This document shows positions 1 through 5,176 of a stretch of DNA of 5,176 nt, piece by piece. This DNA comes from Lachnospiraceae bacterium (lineage in GTDB: Bacteria > Bacillota > Clostridia > Lachnospirales > Lachnospiraceae). Each line of letters opens with the position of its first letter. Within the stretch, counting starts at the first letter, position 1. The notes under the pieces were generated by a model. The model did not search any database. It had not been told where the DNA came from and worked only from the letters and a program-made list of their open reading frames with translations. The stretch is from positions 1 through 5,176 of the forward strand of contig JAFOYD010000085.1 of NCBI GenBank assembly GCA_017391545.1. Direction: 5' to 3'. A program made the translations under genes and the position numbers.

Positions 1-2
1 AG

Positions 3-188
3 ATTGCTCAGAAGGAGGAATTGATCGTTGCGCTTTATTCTAGAATCAAGAAAGAGCGCGAGGAACTCAATGAACTTCTGGAAATGCAGAAAATGGAGGA
101 GCTGAATGAGCTGCGCGTAGCAGTACAGAAGTCGGGCATGGAGATCTCTGACATTATTCAGCTTGCTCAGATGCAGGCGACAGAATGA
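3..188 (+). CDS. C-terminal fragment of an unrecognised coiled-coil-like protein (5' end outside window)
   Basis: An open frame enters from the left edge and runs 61 codons to TGA at 186-188. The translation begins IAQKEELIVALYSRIKKERE and ends IIQLAQMQATE. It is rich in Glu, Lys, Leu and Gln, with hydrophobic residues (Leu, Ile, Val, Met) recurring at 3-4 residue spacing over about residues 5-45, as expected for an amphipathic helix or coiled coil. I see no cysteines, membrane segment or catalytic motif. The frame is open throughout and followed by a promoter-bearing intergenic region, so it is probably the end of a real gene. A GGAGG at 14-18 could mimic a ribosome site for an in-frame TTG at 21, but the 2-base spacing is too short, so I treat it as internal. 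Family and function are unknown; a small structural or DNA-associated coiled-coil protein is possible but unproven. Confidence 0.6.
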   Translation: MAQKEELIVALYSRIKKEREELNELLEMQKMEELNELRVAVQKSGMEISDIIQLAQMQATE

Positions 189-210
189 TCAATGTATGCT
201 AAAACGCATA

Positions 211-230
211 TAAAGTACAATATAGTACAA
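211..230. repeat. Tandem 10-bp direct repeat upstream of the asnS promoter
   Basis: TAAAGTACAA at 211-220 is followed immediately by TATAGTACAA at 221-230, with nine of ten positions identical. The two AGTACAA cores lie exactly one helical turn apart, so they face the same side of the DNA. The GTAC...GTAC portion (215-228) is also an imperfect palindrome. The repeat sits 29-48 bp upstream of the -35 hexamer, a plausible place for an activator. An operator role is inference; the repeat itself is directly visible. Confidence 0.45.
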
Positions 231-240
231 AAATATGAAA

Positions 241-313
241 GAAAAAGTCCAAACACAATTGCGTACATAGCCCGAAAAGGGTATAATGGAAAGCAGAGTG
301 AATGGACTTTTTC
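241..313. repeat. 11-bp perfect inverted repeat bracketing the asnS promoter
   Basis: The left arm GAAAAAGTCCA (241-251) is the exact reverse complement of the right arm TGGACTTTTTC (303-313). The 51-bp interval between the arms contains the whole -35/-10 promoter. The right arm falls within the expected 5' untranslated leader of asnS, while the left arm lies upstream of the predicted start of transcription. The pair could therefore be a looped operator acting on DNA. It could also fold in RNA read through from the upstream gene, where the U-run would sit in the 3' arm. The function is not established. Confidence 0.5.
259..287 (+). promoter_or_regulatory. Sigma-A-type promoter of asnS
   Basis: The -35 hexamer is TTGCGT (259-264) and the -10 hexamer a consensus TATAAT (282-287), with a 17-bp spacer. 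Transcription should begin near 293-295, giving a leader of about 65 nt before the ATG at 359. A-rich DNA at 228-246 could act as an UP-like element. The spacer holds a small dyad, CCC-GAAAA-GGG (271-281). I do not see the conserved T-box elements (specifier stem, AGGGUGGNACCGCG), nor is there room for them in a leader this short. Confidence 0.8.
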
Positions 314-344
314 ATTTAGTTGCGATTCACTACTTTAGAAATGA

Positions 345-348
345 GAGG
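345..348 (+). promoter_or_regulatory. Ribosome-binding site that sets the asnS start at 359
   Basis: GAGG, within AGAGGAAAA, ends 10 nt before ATG 359, good spacing for a Shine-Dalgarno site. In-frame alternatives at TTG 320 and ATG 341 have no purine-rich site at suitable distance, and the ATG at 341 would place this GAGG inside the coding region. Confidence 0.7.
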
Positions 349-358
349 AAAACATAAA

Positions 359-1741
359 ATGATAAACATACGTGAACTGTATCATAACTACAAGGATTAT
401 GCAGATCAGGAGGTCACCATTGGCGGATGGTTAAGGAGCAAGAGGGACTCCAAAACATTTGGATTCTTAGTAGTTAATGACGGTACTTTTTTTGAACCGC
501 TTCAGGTTGTATATAGCGATGCTTTGGACAATTTTGCAAGCATCACAAAGCTCAATGTCGGCGCAGCAGTTATCGCCACAGGTATCGTGACACTGACACC
601 TGATGCAAAGCAGCCATTTGAGATTCAGGCAACAAAGGTAGAGATTGAGGGAGACTCAACACCCGATTATCCGCTGCAGAAAAAGAGACATAGCTTTGAG
701 TACCTCAGAACGATTTCACATTTGAGACCACGTACAAATACCTTCCAGGCAGTGTTCAGAGTGCGCTCACTCTGCGCATACGCAATTCATAAGTTCTTTC
801 AGGAGAGAGATTTTGTATATGTGCATACACCGTTGATTACGGGAAGTGACTGTGAAGGCGCTGGCGAGATGTTCCAGGTCACAACGCTGGATCTAAACAA
901 TCTTCCTATGGCTGACGGAAAGGTCGATTACAGTAAGGATTTCTTTAATAAGCCTACGAATCTTACGGTAAGTGGTCAGCTCAACGGTGAGACCTATGCG
1001 ATGGCGTTCAAAAATATCTACACCTTTGGACCGACCTTCCGCGCAGAGAATTCCAACACGACACGCCATGCTGCGGAGTTCTGGATGATTGAGCCGGAAA
1101 TTGCCTTTGCAGATCTGAAAGATGACATGATGCTTGCTGAGAGCATGCTCAAATATGTTATCAACTATGTGCTGGAGAATGCTCCGGAAGAAATGGCATT
1201 TTTCAACCAGTTTGTTGATAAGGGACTGATTGAGAGACTGCAGCATGTAGCAAATTCTGAATTTGGACATATCACATACACGGACGCAATCACAGAGCTT
1301 GAAAAGCACAATGATGAGTTTGAGTATAAAGTATCTTGGGGATGCGATTTACAGACAGAGCATGAACGGTATCTGACGGAAAAACTTTTTGGACGTCCTG
1401 TATTTGTTACAGACTATCCAAAGGAGATTAAGGCATTCTACATGAAGCTCAACGAGGATGGCAAGACAGTTGCAGCGATGGATTGCCTTGTACCGGGCAT
1501 TGGTGAGATTATTGGTGGAAGCCAGAGAGAGGATAAGCTTGACGTACTGGAGCAGAGAATGCAGGAGTGCAATCTCAACCCTGAAGACTACGATTTCTAT
1601 CTGGATCTCAGACGTTACGGAAGCGTCAGACATGCAGGCTTCGGACTTGGCTTTGAGCGCTGCGTGATGTATCTTACAGGAATGGGAAATATCAGAGACG
1701 TTATTCCATTCCCTAGAACCGTTAATAATTGCGATTTATAA
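359..1741 (+). CDS. asnS: Asparaginyl-tRNA synthetase (AsnRS, class IIb)
   Basis: This cytoplasmic enzyme activates asparagine with ATP and charges tRNA(Asn). The 460-residue product is close to the length of the E. coli-type enzyme. Residues 1 to about 100 form the OB-fold anticodon-binding domain (EVTIGGWLRSKRDSKTFGF region); the class II catalytic core follows. Visible signatures are GSDCEGAGEMF in the early core, SGQLNGETYAMA, motif 2 FRAENSNTTRHAAEFWMIEPE starting at F227 with R228 and E230 for ATP/aminoacyl contacts, GIGEIIGGSQRE at 380-391 with metal/ATP-associated E383, and motif 3 GLGFER at 429-434 followed by the VIPFPR end. The segment at about 175-201 is an insert shared with the E. 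coli-type enzyme and, as I recall, missing from the shorter Bacillus type. The start is ATG 359, chosen from the GAGG at 345-348; an upstream in-frame TTG at 320 would add 13 residues unlike the family. It ends in tandem TAA TAA stops. It has its own promoter and no convincing terminator. All key motifs are intact. Confidence 0.97.
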   Translation: MINIRELYHNYKDYADQEVTIGGWLRSKRDSKTFGFLVVNDGTFFEPLQVVYSDALDNFASITKLNVGAAVIATGIVTLTPDAKQPFEIQATKVEIEGDSTPDYPLQKKRHSFEYLRTISHLRPRTNTFQAVFRVRSLCAYAIHKFFQERDFVYVHTPLITGSDCEGAGEMFQVTTLDLNNLPMADGKVDYSKDFFNKPTNLTVSGQLNGETYAMAFKNIYTFGPTFRAENSNTTRHAAEFWMIEPEIAFADLKDDMMLAESMLKYVINYVLENAPEEMAFFNQFVDKGLIERLQHVANSEFGHITYTDAITELEKHNDEFEYKVSWGCDLQTEHERYLTEKLFGRPVFVTDYPKEIKAFYMKLNEDGKTVAAMDCLVPGIGEIIGGSQREDKLDVLEQRMQECNLNPEDYDFYLDLRRYGSVRHAGFGLGFERCVMYLTGMGNIRDVIPFPRTVNNCDL

Positions 1742-1769
1742 TAATTTTCTGTTTTTTAAGTAAAACAGG

Positions 1770-1799
1770 TTGCAATAACTATTTATATTATGTTATATT
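1770..1799 (+). promoter_or_regulatory. Promoter of the 114-residue orphan gene, with extended -10
   Basis: TTGCAA (1770-1775) and TATATT (1794-1799) are separated by 18 bp, and a TG at 1791-1792 gives an extended -10 (TGTTATATT). Transcription would start near 1806, about 50 nt before the ATG at 1855. The flanks are very A/T-rich, so the exact hexamers carry some risk of chance. The lack of a strong terminator after asnS means read-through could also feed this gene. Confidence 0.6.
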
Positions 1800-1854
1800 G
1801 TAGTGGTAAAAAAACTATTCAGTAACAGCATATATAAGGATTGGAGATGATTCT

Positions 1855-2199
1855 ATGGCAGGAACAAATGTAGAGGAAACTACAATTGACCGTTTGATGG
1901 AGCTTGGAACTGTTACTTATGAGGCAGCCGGATGGGGAACCGGGGAGATTTCTATCAAATGCAGATCAAACACAAAGTGTGAAGAGGAATCATTGAATAA
2001 AGCGCTCATTGTATTAAAAGCGAAAGAGAATGAAGTGAACGAGAAAAATCTGGAAGCCTATGTTGTGAAGGAGCTGGGCAAGAAGCTTGCAAACAATGAA
2101 GTGCATGTACTGACGGTGGAAGACAAGAAATATAACATTGCAAAGCGTAAGTTTAAAGCATGGAAAAATAATTATAAAAACGAAAACAGATCTGAATAG
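1855..2199 (+). CDS. Small conserved-looking hypothetical protein, 114 residues
   Basis: I do not recognise this protein. It starts at ATG 1855 with a good ribosome site (AAGGATTGGAG, GGAG at 1843-1846, 8 nt spacing) and ends at TAG 2197-2199. There is no signal peptide or membrane helix, so it is probably cytoplasmic. Residues 1-30 are mildly acidic and contain a Gly-rich turn (AAGWGTGE). Residues 31-41 read IKCRSNTKCEE, a C-x5-C pair. Residues 44-85 look helical (LNKALIVLKAKENEV, NLEAYVVKELGKKLANN), then a short strand-like HVLTVEDKKY. The last 20 or so residues are Lys/Asn-rich and basic (KRKFKAWKNNYKNEN), a possible nucleic-acid-contacting tail. It is flanked by its own promoter and a strong terminator, which argues for a real monocistronic gene. 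Overlapping minus-strand frames lack any start context. A metal-binding or RNA-binding role would be speculation. Confidence 0.8.
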   Translation: MAGTNVEETTIDRLMELGTVTYEAAGWGTGEISIKCRSNTKCEEESLNKALIVLKAKENEVNEKNLEAYVVKELGKKLANNEVHVLTVEDKKYNIAKRKFKAWKNNYKNENRSE

Positions 2200-2207
2200 T
2201 AAGTAGT

Positions 2208-2241
2208 AAAAAGCGGGTGCCCGATTGGGCACCCGCTTTTT
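2208..2241. terminator. Bidirectional intrinsic terminator shared by two convergent genes
   Basis: A-run 2208-2212, stem GCGGGTGCCC (2213-2222), tetraloop GATT (2223-2226), stem GGGCACCCGC (2227-2236), T-run 2237-2241. The G+C-rich 10-bp stem is perfect, and pairing the A- and T-runs extends it to 15 bp. Because A and T tracts flank both sides, it works as a Rho-independent terminator in either direction: for the small orphan gene ending at 2199 on plus and the ATPase fusion ending at 2240 on minus. The minus-strand stop codon (TAA, 2242-2240) lies in the T-run. Confidence 0.95.
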
Positions 2242-5176
2242 ATGCTGACATATCAGAAGCCTTGTTTTCTTTTTCGGTCTTGACACTGCTGCGTACAGTA
2301 TTGTGATGTTGTTTGGCAGTAGTTGCTTTTGCGGATTCTTTCTTTTGCGCATCGGCAGCCATTGCCTTATTCAGGTTTTTCTGGGCTGTAGACAGCATCA
2401 GCTTGATACGGTTCAACTGATTGACCTCAGATGCACCAGGATCATAGTCGATGGCAACAATGTTCGCCTCAGGATGACGTTTTCGAAGCTCTTTAATAAC
2501 GCCTTTTCCTACGACATGATTTGGCAGGCATCCAAAAGGCTGTGTACATACGATATTCGGTGTATCGGTATGAATCAGCTCAAGCATTTCGCCTGTAAGG
2601 AACCAGCCCTCACCTGTCTGGTTTCCAAGAGAAACAATTTCAGAGGCAGTTTTTGCAGTCTCATAAATATCGGCAGGTGGTATGAAATGTGTGCTTGCGG
2701 CAAACGCTTCACACATAGGCCTTCTAAGCATCTGTATCGCCTTTATACCAATGCGGGAGATTTCGGCGCCCTTCTTGCTGGTACCAAGATTTTCTGCCTT
2801 GTACAGCTGATTGTAGAAGCAGTAGTACATGAAATCCATTAAATCAGGCACAACTGCCTCTGCACCTTCATGTTCAAGAAGCTCGACGAGCTGATTGTTC
2901 GCTGTAGGCGAGAACTTTACAAGGATTTCACCTACAACTCCCACGCGGGGCTTTTTAATATCAAGTACCGGGATTGCATCAAATTCAGCAATCATTTCAC
3001 GGCACAGCTTTTTATATGTAGTAAATGACGGATATTTCCGATTCAGGAAATCACAGCATTTTTTGATCCATTTCTGATGAACTTCGTTGACAGAACCGGG
3101 AACCGCTTCATAAGGGCGCATTCTGTAAACACAGCGCATAAAGATGTCTCCGAAGTTCACTGCATAGACAGCGCGAAGCAAAAGGTTCGGTGTCAGCTTG
3201 AAACCTGGGTTACTTTCCAGTTTGGAAAGGTTAATGGAGATAACCGGTATATTCTCATATCCTGCTTTTGCGAGTGCACGACGGATAAAGCCAATATAGT
3301 TTGTCGCACGACATCCTCCGCCTGTCTGGGACATCACGATGGCAAGCTTGTCAGTATCATAGTCTCCGGATAAGACAGCATCCATGATCTGACCAACGAC
3401 CAGAAGGGAAGGATAGCAGGCATCGTTATTAACATATTTGAGTCCCATATCAACACTGCTCTTGTTGTCATTGTTCAGAACGACCAGATTGTAGCCACAT
3501 CTCCTGAAGACGGGCTCCAGAAGGTCGAAATGAATTGGCGACATCTGTGGGCAGAGAATGGTGTAATTCTTTTTCATTTCCTTTGTGAAGAGTACTCTGT
3601 GCATTTCACTTGACTGGATTGTTCTTGTCTGGTGGCGCTGTTCACGCACTCTGATTGCTGACAGTAAGGAACGAATACGGATTCTTGCTGCTCCAAGATT
3701 ATTTACTTCATCAATTTTCAGGCAGGTATAGATTTTGCCTGAGCCGGACAGGATATCATTTACCTGATCGGTCGTAACGGCATCCAGTCCACATCCAAAG
3801 GAATTGAGCTGAATCAGGTCAAGGTCATCTCTTGTCTTTACGTAGCTTGCAGCTGCGTAAAGGCGTGAGTGGTACATCCACTGGTCAGATACGATCAGAG
3901 GACGCTCCGGTTTTGCAAGGTGTGACACGGAATCTTCGGTAAGCACAGCAATACCATACGAATTGATCAGCTCAGGAATACCATGGTTGATCTCCGGGTC
4001 AATATGATAAGGACGGCCTGCAAGCACGATACCACGTGCGTGATTCTCTTCCAGGTATGCGATTACTTCTTCACCCTTTTTGTACATATCCTTGCGCACG
4101 TTGTCAAGCTCTAGCCATGCAGCATCGACAGCTTCCTTGAGCTCAGAAGCAGGGATGTCAGGAAACTCCGGTTCCAGTGCCTGCAATATTAAGGAAGGCT
4201 TTTCAAATGACATAAATGGATTCTTGAATACAACCTCACCACGACCGATCGCCTCTACATTATTTTTGATGTTCTCAGAATAAGATGTAACGATCGGACA
4301 GTTATAGTGATTGTTGGCCTCACTGCATTCATTTCGCTCATAGAACAGTGCCGGATAGAAGATAAAATCGACATTCTGCTTGATTAGCCATTCGACATGT
4401 CCGTGTGCAAGCTTTGCAGGATAACATTCTGACTCACTGGGTATGGACTCGATTCCCATTTCGTATATTTTTCTGTTTGATAAAGGTGAAAGTACCACCT
4501 GATATTTCAATTTCGTAAAGAATGTGAACCAGAATGGATAATTCTCATACATGTTCAGCACTCTTGGAATACCTACGCGTCCGCGCACAGCCTCAGTTTC
4601 AGTGAGCGGCTCATAAGAAAACAGTCGATTGAGCTTATACGCAAACAGGTTCGGAACCTTGTTGTCCGTTTTGGATTTTCCAAGACCGCGCTCACAACGG
4701 TTGCCGGATATGTAGCTTCTGCCATCAGAGAACTTGTTTACGGTCAGACGACAGGAGTTGGTACAGCCCTGGCACTTTACAAGAGAAGTCGTAAAGGCAA
4801 GCTGATTGATCTGATCTATGGTAAGCATGGTCGTGGTAGCTTCCGGAGATGCCTGATAACGTTCCCTTGCAATCAGCGCAGCACCAAATGCGCCCATGAT
4901 ACCAGCAATATCTGGTCTGATGACTTCACAGTTCGCAATTTTCTCAAAGCTTCTAAGAACCGCATCGTTGTAGAAGGTACCACCCTGTACAACGATATTC
5001 TTGCCAAGCTCACTGGCATCAGACACCTTGATGACCTTAAATAAAGCATTTTTAATGACAGAGTAGGCAAGACCTGCTGAAATGTCAGATACCTCTGCGC
5101 CTTCCTTCTGAGCCTGCTTTACCTTTGAATTCATAAATACAGTACAGCGTGTACCCAGATCAATTGGATGCTTTGC
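2240..5176 (-). CDS. Acyl-CoA dehydratase activase-type ATPase fused to DUF2229-like modules (N-terminus outside window)
   Basis: The frame is open to the right edge, so 978 C-terminal residues are present and the N-terminus is missing; the internal Met codon at 5134 is not the start. Family members I recall run to about 1400 residues. Residues are numbered here from the edge. Residues 1-105 are the end of an ASKHA/HgdC-type (BcrAD/BadFG) ATPase domain: GTRCTVFMNS, whose C11 aligns with the second [4Fe-4S] ligand of HgdC-type activators (CTVFAES), then VVQGGTFYND (G65-D71) and IMGAFGAALIA (to 103), nucleotide-site motifs. A Cys cluster follows (C135, C138, C142, C161: CQGCTNSC ... GNRC). Next come a DUF2229-like module (RVGIPRV at 200, ECYPAKL with C251, AGRPYHIDPE, FGCGLD with C462) and a second module (C542, ACYPSL with C587, GGGCRATN with C622, RVGVVGE at 744, CTQPFGC 877-883). 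Residues 930-978 are a Lys/Ala-rich tail. Known relatives use ATP to drive low-potential electrons into radical dehydratases; this fusion's partner and substrate are unknown. It is cytoplasmic, with no membrane segment seen. Its promoter lies beyond the window. Confidence 0.9.
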   Translation of the reverse strand, partial: AKHPIDLGTRCTVFMNSKVKQAQKEGAEVSDISAGLAYSVIKNALFKVIKVSDASELGKNIVVQGGTFYNDAVLRSFEKIANCEVIRPDIAGIMGAFGAALIARERYQASPEATTTMLTIDQINQLAFTTSLVKCQGCTNSCRLTVNKFSDGRSYISGNRCERGLGKSKTDNKVPNLFAYKLNRLFSYEPLTETEAVRGRVGIPRVLNMYENYPFWFTFFTKLKYQVVLSPLSNRKIYEMGIESIPSESECYPAKLAHGHVEWLIKQNVDFIFYPALFYERNECSEANNHYNCPIVTSYSENIKNNVEAIGRGEVVFKNPFMSFEKPSLILQALEPEFPDIPASELKEAVDAAWLELDNVRKDMYKKGEEVIAYLEENHARGIVLAGRPYHIDPEINHGIPELINSYGIAVLTEDSVSHLAKPERPLIVSDQWMYHSRLYAAASYVKTRDDLDLIQLNSFGCGLDAVTTDQVNDILSGSGKIYTCLKIDEVNNLGAARIRIRSLLSAIRVREQRHQTRTIQSSEMHRVLFTKEMKKNYTILCPQMSPIHFDLLEPVFRRCGYNLVVLNNDNKSSVDMGLKYVNNDACYPSLLVVGQIMDAVLSGDYDTDKLAIVMSQTGGGCRATNYIGFIRRALAKAGYENIPVISINLSKLESNPGFKLTPNLLLRAVYAVNFGDIFMRCVYRMRPYEAVPGSVNEVHQKWIKKCCDFLNRKYPSFTTYKKLCREMIAEFDAIPVLDIKKPRVGVVGEILVKFSPTANNQLVELLEHEGAEAVVPDLMDFMYYCFYNQLYKAENLGTSKKGAEISRIGIKAIQMLRRPMCEAFAASTHFIPPADIYETAKTASEIVSLGNQTGEGWFLTGEMLELIHTDTPNIVCTQPFGCLPNHVVGKGVIKELRKRHPEANIVAIDYDPGASEVNQLNRIKLMLSTAQKNLNKAMAADAQKKESAKATTAKQHHNTVRSSVKTEKENKASDMSA

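Noticed and set aside
193..212. TGTATGC / GCATATA hairpin after the first stop codon as a terminator
   Set aside because: The stem is short and A/T-rich with a G-T pair, and no T-run follows.
302..319. Five-codon leader peptide ATG GAC TTT TTC ATT TAG as an attenuator
   Set aside because: It has no Asn codons, no good ribosome site and no terminator/antiterminator pair downstream.
893..1309. Minus-strand open frame of 138 codons inside asnS
   Set aside because: It is the antisense shadow of well-conserved AsnRS codons, has no ribosome site, and its product has no recognisable features.
1349..1667. Further short frames on both strands inside the 3' half of asnS
   Set aside because: They fully overlap the motif-rich AsnRS frame; one reads low-complexity out-of-frame sequence.
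1749..1768. CTGTTTT / AAAACAG hairpin as an asnS terminator
   Set aside because: The 7-bp stem has only two G-C pairs and is followed by GTTGCAATAAC, with no T-run.
2014..2352. Minus-strand frame crossing the terminator
   Set aside because: It would read through the strong terminator hairpin and overlap two better-supported genes.
2303..2842. Plus-strand open frame of 179 codons opposite the ATPase fusion
   Set aside because: It lies antisense to conserved cysteine motifs of the large protein, lacks a convincing ribosome site, and its translation is Cys/Arg-rich shadow sequence.
5132..5134. Met codon at 5134 as the start of the ATPase fusion
   Set aside because: Fourteen codons upstream remain open to the edge and encode the family motif LGTRCTVF, so the gene clearly continues beyond the window.
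1..5176. CRISPR arrays, tRNA or rRNA genes, insertion sequences, attachment sites
   Set aside because: I found no regularly spaced repeats, tRNA-like cloverleaf, transposase motifs or flanking target duplications on either strand.

Overview
The window looks like a chromosomal segment of an anaerobic, low-to-moderate GC Clostridia, most likely Lachnospiraceae-like. This rests on A/T-rich intergenic DNA with consensus sigma-A-type promoters, purine-rich Shine-Dalgarno sites, and a very large 2-hydroxyacyl-CoA dehydratase activator-type ATPase, a family typical of strict anaerobes. The taxonomic call is an inference from gene content; there is no rRNA or other marker to confirm it. Nothing suggests a phage, insertion sequence, CRISPR array or tRNA.

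Layout, plus strand: (i) 1-188 is the last 61 codons of an unrecognised, charged, probably coiled-coil protein. (ii) 189-358 is a dense control region holding a 10-bp-spaced direct repeat (211-230), an 11-bp perfect inverted repeat (241-251 / 303-313) and, between its arms, a strong promoter (259-287). (iii) 359-1741 is a complete asnS (asparaginyl-tRNA synthetase), with no T-box leader visible. (iv) 1742-1854 holds a second promoter (extended -10, 1770-1799). (v) 1855-2199 is a complete 114-residue orphan protein. (vi) 2208-2241 is a perfect bidirectional intrinsic terminator.

Minus strand: 5176 down to 2240 is one long open frame entering from the right edge. It encodes the C-terminal 978 residues of a giant fusion: the end of an ASKHA (BcrAD/BadFG/HgdC-type) ATPase domain, a four-cysteine cluster, then two cysteine-containing modules related to DUF2229 / dehydratase-component proteins, and a hydrophilic Lys/Ala-rich tail. 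Its stop codon lies inside the T-run of the shared terminator, so the small orphan gene and the ATPase gene converge on the same hairpin.

The genes do not form one pathway. asnS is housekeeping translation, the orphan gene appears to be its own transcription unit, and the ATPase fusion is a probable redox/radical-enzyme activator of unknown target. The most interesting items are the cysteine architecture of the ATPase fusion, the repeat-rich asnS control region, and the orphan gene with its own promoter and terminator.
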